Of a stretch of 64,000 nucleotides of DNA, positions 25,679-37,184 are shown piece by piece. Each line of letters begins with the position of its first letter. The first letter of the stretch is position 1. A program made the position numbers and the translations under genes. The DNA is taken from positions 684,501 to 748,500 of the forward strand of contig OZ017796.1 of assembly GCA_963969395.1 (NCBI GenBank), given 5' to 3'. A model generated the notes under the pieces. The model had not been told where the DNA came from, searched no databases, and worked only from the letters and a program-made list of their open reading frames with translations. This DNA comes from Pseudoscleropodium purum (taxonomy: Eukaryota > Streptophyta > Bryopsida > Hypnales > Brachytheciaceae).

Positions 25679-26284
25679 CATGGTTGTCATAACGGGCAAG
25701 TTAGGGTCATCAGACGGTTCGGATGGACGGTCCAGACGGCTTTAATTTTGTAACTTATGCAATTTTGCAGAATGACACGTCACCTTGGAACAGGGTTGAC
25801 GAATCTCAACGTTCGCCCCAAAATAGCGTCCATTTTCCGGACGTTCGGACGCACGGACGCTAGCGGACGCAGCGTCCCGACCGCCGTCGAAAAGCGGACG
25901 GGCGGGGCGGACGCCCAGATCGTGCGGACCAGATCAATCCGCGCGTCGATCGGATGGCCATAATCGGGCGGACGGACGAACAGGCGGACGCTACGTCCGC
26001 TAGGACCGCGAATGTCAGTGAACGCTGCGGACATAGCGTCCGCGTCCGGAAGTCTCGGACGTCCGGACGTCGTATCAACCCTGCCTCGGAATGCGAAATC
26101 TAGGGCGCGGACGATCTCATCCTCGCCCTGACGATCTCGTCCGTCTGTCCGTCCCTTAATCCACATGTCATCCACGTGGCCTATTTTTCCGTTATCAGAA
26201 AGTCAACTATGTGTTGACTGTATCGGACGGGCGGGACCTCTAACGGACAGGCGAATCGGACGTCCATTCACTATGACAACCATG
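25679..26284. mobile_element. hAT-like MITE (outer element)
   Basis: Terminal inverted repeats CATGGTTGTCATA and TATGACAACCATG, with a perfect 8-bp target duplication GGAATGGC at 25671-25678 and 26285-26292, the signature of hAT-type insertion. The interior is GC-rich with many GGACGG/CCGTCC words. No ORF with a known domain. A second MITE is inserted inside it. Confidence 0.8.
25791..26083. mobile_element. hAT-like MITE (inner element, CAGGGTTGAC family)
   Basis: 293 bp. Starts CAGGGTTGACGAATCTCAAC and ends GTCGTATCAACCCTG. Flanks CCTTGGAA and CCTCGGAA form an 8-bp target duplication with one mismatch. Both ends align with those of the 11.8-kb element at 28213-40015, including GCCCCAAAATAGCGTCC on the left and GGCGGACGCTACGTCCGC on the right. 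It is therefore a deletion derivative. The 131-codon open frame across it is a by-product of GC-rich repeats. Confidence 0.85.
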
Positions 26285-26292
26285 GGAATGGC

Positions 26293-26900
26293 AAGAGCAA
26301 TTGGCAGTAACAATTGCAGTGAAGGTACTAAATTCATAATATAGTTGGAAAGTCTTTATTTTGAGACATATCGTTGGCAGAATAGTTGATAAATATGTAT
26401 CGTAATGAATAGATAAGTTCGTTAAGGACATGAGAGAAAATAGATTAATTAAGAAACAAGCACCTCCAAAGTAGGTTGTAGAGTTTCTAGCGCCCCCACA
26501 GGAGGTGGAGTTGACAACGCCTAGGGTTAGGGTTTAGTACTGACAACTCACAATCTGACAAATTTAATATACTTAAACCACTGATTTTGATAAGGAATAG
26601 TTTGACAAGCAATCAATGCACACGACAAGAACACAGTGTCTGAATTGACATGTCCTAATTGACATACAATGTCCGAATTGACAAAAAATGACAGCATTCT
26701 CTTGTAGTGGCACATACCTTGTAAAGCACCCACCACCCACCATCCACTTCATTGGATGGCGGGTCGTGATTAGTTGTTCTGGGATTATCAAATGGAGGTT
26801 TGGAGTTCCGCTAATGTTGTTGTGTACATGCACTCCCATCATGAGCTGTTGCAGCAAATGAAAACCCAGTGTACAGTCAAGTTTGCAAATTTTACTATGT
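26293..26900. other. Intergenic DNA with a small CACTA-like foldback
   Basis: No gene recognised. Between 26619 and 26709 a short sequence begins CACACGACAAGAACACAG and ends CTCTTGTAGTG. It contains three AATTGACA words, reminiscent of a CACTA-type terminus and subterminal repeats. Confidence 0.4.
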
Positions 26901-28204
26901 ATGGCTAATACAAAATTTCAACGTTTTCCCTCTAGACTAGAAGGCAGTGAAGTCTTTAAAAATTTTAGATTAAAAATTTTCATCCATAGTAAAAATAAAT
27001 TCATCCACAGTAAACAAACTCAACCTCCACCACGCTTGGTAGTGGTCAAGTTTGCCAAGGCTCTATGTGCCAGTCCGCTAGGTGGAACATGGTAGAACCC
27101 ATCGACACCTACCATTTTCCAAAGCATGTGCATGAGCTAAAACTCTAGCTACCCAAAAAGTTTACATGAGGCGATAATGATGGGTAGTCAGTTGAAGCAA
27201 ACGAAGCAGATAGGGTGAGAGGATGTTCAAATCAAAACATGCAAGGTCAATATGACAGGAGAAGACAAGTTAGCTAGCAAACCAAGAAGATAGTAGGCAT
27301 CACTACTAGACCTCAATATAGTAGCCAACAACACGCCCCGAATGCGCGACCACCATGGAGAAGATGTAAGTCAACAAAATGGCGTTGTTAATGCATCACC
27401 ACCTCAGGTATAAGAAACCATAGTAGTAGATGTTGAACAATCAAGTCAAGTAGAGTGTCTCATTTTGGAGTTCACTACAGAAAAAACAAAGTATCATACA
27501 ACAACATAGGGAAGCAACCAAAGATGTTACAGTAATCGGGCAGGTAGTAGGAAGATCCCTTGCCTTTAGGGATATCACTGTATGGGCCCGGGAAACCTTA
27601 CACATTTCGCTAAAAAGTATAGTACTTCTAGGTAATGGGTACTTTGAAGCAACCTTCACAAGTAGAACAAGCAGTTTATATGCTCTAGACAACAAGTATT
27701 GCATGGGAGACACCAAAATCATACTTGCTAGGTGGTCCTTCCTCTTTTCACCAAAGCTGGCAGAGATAGCAGTGGAACTCCACTACCTGATCTGGGTCCA
27801 AATATAGGGTCTTAGCAAACACTTGCAAAATGAAAAATGCTTACGCATCTTAGCAGCAAAGCTTAGACACTTCTTGAAAGTAAAAACCTTAGATATGTAC
27901 AAAGCCAAAACTGTTGGTTAGTGAATCAAGATCTTTAGAGGGAACATACAAGATCTTCCCACATCTATAATTATACGAGGAAAAAACTCAGGAGAAACCA
28001 TAGAACACAAGCTACTATTTAGTGGCCTCCCAAACCAATGCCAAAGATGTAGAAAGTTCAAGCACATGGAAAAACAATGTGACAAGCCAAAGAACCCAAA
28101 GGAGGGTTGGAAATATTAAGCCAAGACGATGACAAGTGGAAAAGAGAACAATGGCACACTACGAAGAGGAAGCAAATCAAGAGGAGTGGAAGCAATATAG
28201 ACCA
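26900..28204 (+). pseudogene. L1-type LINE ORF1, 5' part
   Basis: Decayed remains of a non-LTR retrotransposon ORF1. The clearest feature is a CCHC zinc knuckle (CQRCRKFKHMEKQC, about 28039-28080) preceded by protein-like segments (RWSFLFSPKLAEIAVELHYLIWVQ) typical of the DUF4283 region of plant LINEs. Stops and frameshifts are frequent. The reading continues on the far side of the 11.8-kb insertion, from 40024. The 5' border is uncertain. Confidence 0.6.
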
Positions 28205-28227
28205 TCCCCCAACAGGGTTGACGAATC

Positions 28228-28400
28228 TCAACGTCCGCCCCAAAATAGCGTCCGTTTTCCGGACGTCCGAACGCTAGCGGACGCAGCGTCCCGACCGCCG
28301 TCGGAAGGCGGACGGGCGGGGCGGGGCGGACAGGAGGTGGACGGCTGGGGCGGTCGGGCGTACAGACCAGATGGGGCGGACGGGGTGGACTTCACATTGC
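28228..28400. repeat. Left GC-rich subterminal repeats of the large element
   Basis: Dense GGCGGACGG/CCGTCCGCC-type words in otherwise AT-rich DNA. In hAT elements, subterminal repeats are transposase-binding sites; that role here is an inference. Confidence 0.6.
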
Positions 28401-28692
28401 CATTAGTCATTAGAAAATTTTATATTGTTATGTAATTTGAATGTTACACAATCAAAAATGAATGCATCCACGTAAAATAAGATGTACATATAAAAATATT
28501 TTTATACGCAAATGAAAATATAGCATCTTTATATATAAATATATATGTATAAACAAAATACATGAAAACATAGTTCCAATATCACTATTGAATCCTATAC
28601 GATCTTTTTAAGATCTAAATCTTTCACATTCTTTTTTGTTTTTAAACAATGAAAGGACCATTGTTTTTAAAAAACAAAATTCTCTTCAAATC

Positions 28693-31600
28693 CTACTTTC
28701 CATCGGATGGACCACTACCTTCTCCCAAAACAAAAGGAAAATCTGATGTACCGAGGAGTTTAGCAGATGATTGACGAGTTGACCGTTGTTGACTTGCACG
28801 AACTATTCGCCCTCTAGATTGAACTTCAATGTTCACCTTATGAAATTGTTTCTTGGTTTCCGGAGAGAAGTCATCGTCCTCTTCACGCTTTCTTTTTTGT
28901 TTTCTTTTCGGTGATAAATCGACTTCGTCTGCCTTCAAGGTTTTCAAGTTGCTCTCCACACGATCTATCATCGCTTGAACAACTTCATCATCTCTTTTCC
29001 CTTGCCATACTGTGAGGCAGTCTCCATCCAATAGGAAAGCCTTCCAATGCCCTATAATATCGCCAATGCGCCTATCAAATGCTGCTGCCACATCTACAGA
29101 TGAATGTCTTGTGCTTGTTTGTCCATTTGTATCGTAGACAACACGAATTTTTGCAGCCTCTTCCAACTTCGACAATAGAAGGGCCCTACCTAAAAGGGTG
29201 TGGTCGTATGCCTTATACTGCTCATCGAACTCTTTTCCATAGTTCACCTCCACCCAACTATCTTCTGGTCCTCTCTCCACTTTTTTATCTGGAAAACGAA
29301 AGAACTTTTTGTGTTGCAAGCTCCAATGTCCCCCCATGTTGCGACAAAACATTTCACGGGCCGCGTCATCTACGATTTCTCGAGCCCGCAATTCCACCTC
29401 TCTATTGTGAGTCATCCACACATCCAAATCCAATGGTTGCTGAGATTCCTCGTACAAATCATGCCTCTGTTCATTTGTATTCCATCGGATTGGCTTCCCT
29501 CAATGTTGATAATTTTGGAATTTGTACGGCGCTTGATCAAGAGGAAGATTCCAACGATTGTACTTGTGGCCTGGAGGTATAGCTTCCAAGATACCAAACA
29601 TTTCATAGAACCTAGCACTCAATGGACTACGACATTCAGCACACACCGAACGAATGAGTGATGCTTTCACAATGCAAGTGACATAGAAAGTGTGCCGACA
29701 TTGGCCTATGGTTATCGCACCTTCCGGTCCGAAGAGGCCTTGGCAAAGGCTACAACAACCATCCAAGATTGGAGAGGCTGGATCATAAGTATGCACCACT
29801 CGCTTGTCTTTCACATTGATGTGTGTTGAAAGTGTGTTGTAAGGGACCCATACTTCTTCTACTTCCAAGGCCCAATTGATGGGTGGAGCTTGGTCCTTCT
29901 TTGTGTGGTTTAACCGCTCAAACATGGCATCCATGTCTCCCCAACATGTGATCTCCGTATATCCCTTAGAAGGATGTTGGTCAAATATAGTCTTGAACCA
30001 ACTCAAAGAGCTTTGAATGGCATCGCAATTTTCATTCGACTCCATTGCCAATGTTTGAAGACCTGCCATTGCTCGAGATACTACATAGGGTCTATCTTGG
30101 AGTCTTTGTACCCATGCTAACCATCGAGACTCCAAGCCGCTAGATGGCATAAACTTCTTCAAATCCAAGCACAATTGCAATCGATTCAACTTGGATTCAA
30201 CAATTTCTTTTGCTTCAATTGCCTCCTCCTATTTATGCTTCAACTCTTCAAAGTCACAACTCTCCGTTTACGTCTCCGCATTCACGTAAACGGATGAAAG
30301 CTTTTCCATTGATGGTTGTTGTGTCGCTTTTAACATGCTCATGTCGTAACTTTCTTGTACATTCACAATGGCAGGGTTGTCGCTTGCTTCAGCCTTATCA
30401 AAAGGAAGAAAAAGCTTATCTTCACTCTCTTGAGTCTCTTGACTGTCTCCGAGTACAATCACTGGTGAGATTGCAACCTCACTTGGATTTTTGGAGGTCC
30501 CTTGCAATTCTGCAATCCGTTTACGCATCTTCATCAACTCCTCCATTTGCCTCGATGATTGTTGATTTAAATGTTCAACCTCACTCTCCGAAGTCTTTAA
30601 TTTCAACTCCAACACTTTGCACCTTGTTTCTACTCCTCCAAGGTCAGCAATTTTCTTCTCATATTCCACCAATTGTAGTATGTGAACATCTCTTTCTTTG
30701 AAAAGTGGTCCGAAAGTCTTCGTGAGATTCTGAAATGCTATAGCACCTTTCAACATCTCTAGTGCTATTAAAGAAAAATCCTTGGCCAAATTCATAAAAG
30801 TCGGAGCAACTTGCGCTAAAAATTCAGCTGACATCGTCATCTTGAAAGCTGTATCAAATATATATCCAACATTGTTTGGATCTGCAAGTGGACTCATTGG
30901 AACAGCAGTAGCATCATCATCGGGGTTAGACGATCCACCTATTTCTTCATGAAGGTTAGCAAATTGAACCGAGAGCTTCAAAAGATTTTCTAATTGTTTT
31001 GGATTGGACATGTCTTGCAAGGTTCGATGTAGAAGACTTGGCAATGACGCTGTAAACGGAAACTCCTCCGCCCGCCTTTTACGCTCGGAACTTCATAATG
31101 AGGATATATTATCAATCGTCACGTCTTGTCCACGAGGCGTATGTACTTTGTCTTTTAAACTTAACGCTGGACTAGATTCAACGCCTTGATGCATAGGCAG
31201 AGATTTGTAGACCAAACTATCAAAACAATTGTTGGCTATCAGACTATCAATTGTAGCATTAGCCTTTGCCACTTTCTCCGCCAAGACTTCGTTTACTTTA
31301 CTTTTTGAAGTTTCCTCGCGTTCCGTGCAAACATTGCCTTCGTTTACAAACTCCGTTTGCGTTTGTGCCGCAACCTTTGATATAAAGGTCAAACGCGTTG
31401 GAGCTATGGAAAAGACTTCACCCTCCTGCGCCTCTACATCTTTCTCCACATCTTTCCCCACATTTTTCGAAGAGCTTTCATTGATTGCTTTTATTGGAGA
31501 TTGTACAGTCCGTAATTCTTCAACATTTGAGGCTTTCTCCACACCATCCGTTTTCACCTCAATAGTATTTTTTAATACTTTTTCTGTTTCTCCCTCTGAA

Positions 31601-32084
31601 TTGTACAAGTCGGGAATGTCCTTTTGATTGGCTTCAAGTAGAAGTGGGCAAGCTGTTGTTGTCAGAAACGTGCTCCAATCAATCTTGCGCTCTAATATAA
31701 GTTCAGCGTAAACCATACATGCCACGCTATAATTAATATAGCCTTTGCTTCTGCGCTTGTTTCCGAATAGAATACGCTACATCTCCTCAGATCGATGGAC
31801 AAAATATTTGTTGTTGCAAGTCCATGGTTTACGTCCCGTGTATGACTCTTGTGCGACTCCTGAGGCCACAACTTGTCAATGTGGTACATTTTAACATAGG
31901 TCCTGCACATTTTTTATGTCCAATACTCCGCATCTTCATCTTCCCACCCGCTCTCTGCTTTAATTGTAGGGTCATTTAAAATGTCAAGCCAAAGGTCATG
32001 TGTAGCCCCCTTCACTTTGCTCTTTTTCTTGGCTTCGCTTCCCGGAGTCACCCCATCAATATTTTGATCACCTTCGCCGTTCAT
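28693..32084 (-). pseudogene. BED-finger / coiled-coil / RING-like gene of the large element
   Basis: I do not recognise the family. Reading leftward from ATG at 32084, about 1,130 codons are traceable. N-terminus: MNGEGDQNID..., then a BED-like finger region (KMCRTYVKMYHIDKLW), interrupted by TAA (31914-31916) and a frameshift. From about 31725 one frame continues to 28693 with in-frame stops at 31093 (TGA), 30268 (TAA), 30229 (TAG) and 29500 (TGA). The middle has an acidic and coiled-coil part (VEYEKKIADLGG...LNQQSSRQMEELMKMRKRIAEL). Next comes a RING-like motif (CCSLC...QCRHTFYVTC...CAEC) in which a usual His ligand is Tyr. The C-terminus is basic (KRKQKRKREEDDD). Its N-terminal third resembles the + strand gene at 35294. 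Confidence 0.65.
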
Positions 32085-32289
32085 GATTGTTAATTGGATT
32101 CAATAACCAATTGAAGTGAATAAAAAAATCTCACGTGATAGTCAAAAGTGATGGCATTAACTGCAACACAGTAACAAAAGATAGAGGACCCCAACTCTCC
32201 ACCTCATAGGAGCAACTAGCGCATAAAGTAATAGTAGCACATCCAACTTGGCACCGAAGGAGAATTGAAGTGAGAAGAAATGAAAATCA

Positions 32290-32570
32290 CTCCACCCTTA
32301 TAGCCGTCCGCCACCGGACCTGCCCCGGACCGCACAAAGCGGCCCCGAACCTCGCGTCCGCCGCACGGACCGACGACATCCGCTTCGGCAGCGAACGCGC
32401 CGTCCGCCCATTGCCCCGTTCGACCGCCCCGTCCGACCGCCCTGACCGACCGCCCCGACCGCCCACCCCATCCGCCCGGACTGTCCGCATTGTCCGCCTT
32501 CCGACGCCGTCCGCGCTTTGGACACACTGACCGCCCCACTTAAACACTGACCGCCGACGGCGTCCACCTA
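32290..32570. repeat. GC-rich repeat block upstream of the - strand gene
   Basis: CCGCCC, CGTCCGCC and GACCGCCC words dominate. Open frames on all strands here are caused by the repeat. The block sits about 0.2 kb upstream of the start codon at 32084, so a promoter or transposase-binding role is possible but unproven. Confidence 0.55.
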
Positions 32571-32599
32571 GCTGTCCATTGGTGCATCCTATGAGGCCA

Positions 32600-34744
32600 T
32601 TATTACTCAAAAAGAGCGGTAACATTTCAAAAATAAAACAGCCTAATAATCACTGCTAAATGAGGATCAATGTAATTGATTTATCATTTTTCTTTTTTTT
32701 AAAATGTAAACCCTAAATCCTATACCCTAATTACCCTAAACCTTTTCTTTTCTCCCCTAAATTGTTTTACGAATGAGGGGAATGTGGTTAAGTTGAATAT
32801 GTTTGGATTATTTACTTATATTATCCCTCTAAATAGGTTTTGAGAAGATCTGAAGATGGTGGGGATTTTTTTAAAGTTCATTAGGAAATCAAATGTTTTG
32901 CTGAAATAATCAATTCCTTTTTCATTGTAAGCAAATGAAATTTTTTAAAAAGGCTCCAATACATAATTAGAATAACAGTTTAATGGATTTCAACCTCATG
33001 ATATTTAATGAAAGGTTCTGATTTCTCATTAAAAGTGCATCACAATCTTCAAATGAACATCGAGTCTTTCATATTTTTTAATGAAATTTTGATTAGATTT
33101 GAAAACAAAGAAAAAGAATCAATGTTTTAACTTTCAAATCATGTATGGCTATATTTTTCCTTAAAAACATAGAAAAATTCGTTACTTGAATTGGTTGAGT
33201 AGAATACATTATATACTTATACATGTGCTATATTTATTTTGAAGGGTAATTCCAATATTCTTATTTCAAATGTTTTTAAATATTAATTTTTAAAAAGAGG
33301 GTTTATTGTTTAAAGATCTAAAAAATTGACAAATATAATTTCCATTATAAATAGGAATTGAATTCGGAATTCGATTTTTGAAATGATTCAAATGAACAAG
33401 ATATTGATTATAAAATATTTCTTTATTTGAGTTTTCAAAATGAATTCACGAAACAATTGCAAACTTTTGAACTTAGGTATATGGTATTGTTTTTGGTTTG
33501 TACTTTGTAGAGTATAATATTTCAATTTTAATCCTAAATAAATGAAAAAACTCCACATGAATGAAATGTTTCTATGTATTGCACAAAGATTTCTATCAAT
33601 TACTATGATAATTAAATACATTGTTATATTTCATAAAATATTCTACATAGAAAAAAAAAATCATTTCATTTTTCAATCATGATAAACGATGTCTTCTACT
33701 CTTTCTGTTATATGTTCATTTTGTATAACATGTACATTGTACAATCTTTGAGAGCAGGGTAGTTCATTTTTCATTTTTGGCTCTCATTGAAATTGAAAAT
33801 ATATTTCTGTTAATGTGTTTGGATTTTGAAATCATTATGTATTCTATGGTCTTGCAAGAATGCATCTTGCTCCTTCCTTTGAATCCTTTTGATATTTTCT
33901 TTATTTTCCTTTGCTTTCTGTCTCGTAGGGCTCTTATTTTCTTGTTCTCTTCATTTGACCAGCCTATTTGGCTTGGCTCTTAGTTTGTTGTTTTTTTAAT
34001 GCAATGGTTTATGCATATGTTATAAAATATATATATTATTTATTTAAAATGAATATATTGATGAACAAACGCATAAAGGCATTCAATGCTTTCACATTTA
34101 AAGTTATAAATCTATCATAAATCACTCTTGCAAATTTGAATGATTGAATCGAAAATTTGAAAATGTAATTACAAGAGCTTTCAATTCAATCAATTGCATA
34201 AATCATAAATGTTGAAATGCAACTCGTATGAGTTTAGCATCTATGAAGATTAATTCATGCCATCCACATGCAATTTTCCAATTTAATAAAATGCAATTGA
34301 GTACTTCAATTTCTTTCTTTCCAATTCTCCAAGTAACATTCACTTCATATCTTTCTCTATTTGTTTATCTATTTTTTGGGAACAAATGGAGAAACCATGT
34401 TTGTCTATATTTGCACATGCACTCTTATTTGATTGATGGAGAATAGATCTATGAAATATATAATCATTGATTTGTTCATGTTGATTTATCTAATATATTT
34501 TATGTATGTATATATATTTATATATATATATATATATATATATCATTACAGGAGTATAGAAGACAAGATTGACAGATTGTGTTCGAATGTTGTTGATTTT
34601 GAAATGATTTAGTACTATATCATTTATAAGAATATTATAATAGTGTTATGTTATAATATTCCTAAAACAATTGCAACAAATATTAAAATACATGCTAAGT
34701 TAGGTTTGTTAGCCTACTAATTGTTCATTAATAGACATAATTGA
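32600..34744. other. AT-rich spacer between divergent genes of the large element
   Basis: No coding content recognised. It has CCCTAAA telomere-like words near 32703-32760 and a TA microsatellite (about 34507-34544). As the region between divergent genes it is the natural site for their promoters. Confidence 0.5.
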
Positions 34745-34960
34745 GTAGCTTCCTTAAATGAAACATTCAATATTCTATATCTTACAATCCAAATGGTGGA
34801 TTTGTCTAAAATTTTTTCCACATCTTTTCCAACTAATTTACTACAAGATCCTACAGTTACATATGCTCCAAAGTATTTTTCTTCTAAGACTTGGTATTTG
34901 CACTACTAATGGCAGTTTCGAAGTGTTTTTAATGAAAAGAACTTTAGGGGTTAAACATCT
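34745..34960 (+). repeat. Dispersed AT-rich repeat, partial copy 2
   Basis: Matches the 3' part of the repeats at 7540-8500 and 61840-62760: ATATCTTACAATCCA, TACTACAAGATCCTA-type words, and GAACTTTAGGGGTTAA, which is also present near 62740. It lies inside the large element. Confidence 0.6.
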
Positions 34961-35019
34961 ATACCGTGAGATTTTGAAAAAAGAACAATTTGCTTCATTG
35001 GGTTTAGGGTTTAAGATGA

Positions 35020-35175
35020 GCCGTCCGCCTTGTCTGCCCCGTCCGCCTCGGGGCATCCGCATATATATATGGGGAGGCGGACGGCTCATTCCGAACAATC
35101 GTTCTCTTTTGGAGTGGGCGGACCAGTGCATTGGAAGCTTTGCACGCCCCTTCCGCTTTGAGTGAACGATTGTTG
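35020..35175. promoter_or_regulatory. Two inverted repeats upstream of the + strand BED gene
   Basis: ATGAGCCGTCCGCC (35015-35028) pairs with GGCGGACGGCTCAT (about 35077-35090). AACAATCGTTCTC (about 35095-35107) pairs with GTGAACGATTGTT further right (about 35163-35175). They lie 120-280 bp upstream of the ATG at 35294. They may be regulatory hairpins, transposase sites or remnants of a small insertion. Confidence 0.45.
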
Positions 35176-35293
35176 TGGCATTGTTACAAATTTTCACAAA
35201 GTTCACGCTTGTAAAATTTTAATTAATTAATTAAATCAAAATTTTGGTTCTTAAGCTTTCTAATTGTTTCATTCTCTTTGCTTCGGCTTCATC

Positions 35294-36652
35294 ATGCCGA
35301 AAGATAGAACACCCAAAAAAAGTAGTCGAAAGGGAAGACCCCAATTGTTTAATTGGGATGCTTGGGCCGATCCATTGTGCGTGGGTGAACCGAGATGGGA
35401 AGAAGAACCAACAAGAGTGTGGGATTGCTCAATGTGCAAGAAGTATGTGAAAATGACTCACATTCAAAAACTTTGGCGACATAAACGTGTAGAGCACCAA
35501 GCGCCATGTTGGAAAGGACAAATGTCTACGTGCCAAAGTGAGCACTTCAAACAACGATACACACAAGTGCATCGAGTTCTTGGCATTAAAAGCGCCAAAC
35601 CAAATATAATAAATTATAATGTTATGGCAATGGTTTGGCCAGAGATTGTACTCCACAAGGACGTGGACTGGCGTACCGCTACAAGTCGCAATGTGGAGAA
35701 CTATATGCGCACGGATGCCGTTATAGATACACAGTGGAGGGGCGCAAGCGATTGCATGCCAGAGTGGTCCAATCGAGGTTATCTACAACAACCTTCAGTT
35801 GTTCTACGAGATGCTGAAGATGCGTAGACAGATGACGATGATGACGATGATATGCAAGCGCTTGTCACATTTGGAGTTAGGCACGAGCGTGTAGAAGAAC
35901 GAGAACGAATTGAATTCGAACAACAAATACAAGAAGCAACACGTAGAAGCCTTCAAGATCGTGGACGGCAAGATAGGCATGGTGGGTCCTACGGACATGA
36001 ACATAGAACGCGAGAATCTGAACAAGGAAGAGGTGGTTCATGCTCTGGTTAGGATCCTCAAAATAGATATGAAGGTGGAAGAGGGAGCTATCGATCCACA
36101 CATTATGGTGGTTCAAGTACAGTTGGTTCTTATTATGGCACTCCCTCTGAAATTGACTCTCAAGGTGGAGCAGATAGCTATGGTAACACACACTATGGTA
36201 ACACGCACTATGGTAGGTCTAGTGGATCTGGTTCATATTATACGACACCCACTCAAGTGGACTCTGAAGGTAGTGGAGGAAGCCATGTAACCCCGCAGTA
36301 TAGTTACTCTCTTCACGGAAGCGACCAATACTATCCGGGATCAACTAGAAGTGATTCATACGGGCATCATGGGGCCTCTTATTATAGGGCTTCAAATGAA
36401 AGAGGATCAGAGCCTACTACTCCGGTTCCTCCTCCTACTTTTGGAGGTTCAAACTATGGACAAGGAGGTGCACCGAGTGGATATCACGGAAACTACGGAG
36501 GTAGTCCGTTCATTGGAGTACAAAGAAGAGGCAGCGGTCAACAATTTGAGTCCGATTCAGATTTTCTGAATAAAAAAACATGCAAGTATATAGTGAGCAT
36601 GTATTTGCTCAATTTTCTCATTTTTACTCTCACGACAAGTATAGAGCACTAG
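35294..36652 (+). pseudogene. BED-finger protein gene with low-complexity tail
   Basis: Unrecognised family. ATG at 35294 (MPKDRTPKKSSRKGRPQ, strongly basic). A BED-like zinc finger follows (WDCSMCKKYVKMTHIQKLWRHKRVEH: CxxC then H and H). A conserved block comes next, INYNVMAMVWPEIVLHKDVDW, which matches INYSVACMVYAELILERKIDW in the - strand gene at 32084-28693. The second half is Asp-rich (DDDDDDDD), then Arg/Glu-rich, then Gly/Ser/Tyr/His-rich with GSYYGTP and SYYTTPTQVDS repeats. The frame runs 453 codons with only two premature stops, both TAG (35825-35827 and 36050-36052), so inactivation looks recent. BED fingers bind DNA in many transposases, so a DNA-binding role is plausible. Confidence 0.65.
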
Positions 36653-37180
36653 ATTGGTAGAAGTAGTACAAAATTTTAAATGAATAGAACAATTTTGAAC
36701 AACAATTTTGTTCACTTTTTCAAAAAGTGTTGTGTAATAGTGTACACCAAGTATGTATGTAGGCAAGCATATTGTTGAAGACATCATTGTATTATTTTAT
36801 AATAGCGTTGATGTATAAGGCTATAAGCAACTTTGATAAATAATAAAAATATGAAGAAGAAATGTAACTTTGTAAGAGCCATATTATGTCTATTTTTGAA
36901 TTTAGCATTCGAGGTTAAATATGTACTAGCATGGTGTGTATTTTGAAATTATTGTTGTGTATTTATTACATTTAGAAACTCGTAAATGGTATAAATGTAT
37001 TTCTAATTAATTTATGAAAGATTGAATTATTTGAATATTTGAAATTTTTTTATTTTTCATTCAACGATTGCTAAAAACTAAAATGATTTCTTATTGGTAT
37101 GAAGAAATGCCCAAATTAGACAATTAGTAGTTCTTCTTTAGATTCTATTTTCAAATATGAAAAATAAATCGGATCAGGTG
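36653..37180. other. AT-rich spacer inside the large element
   Basis: No gene recognised; likely the 3' flank of the BED gene. It ends at the GC-rich tandem array. Confidence 0.5.
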
Positions 37181-37184
37181 GACG

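Noticed and set aside
25757..26175. Arg/Asp-rich frames across the MITE region
   Set aside because: They span MITE borders and target duplications and come from GGACGG repeats, not from selection for coding.
28136..28435. 99-codon frame joining LINE ORF1 to the large element
   Set aside because: It crosses the element border at 28213; the right half is subterminal repeat.
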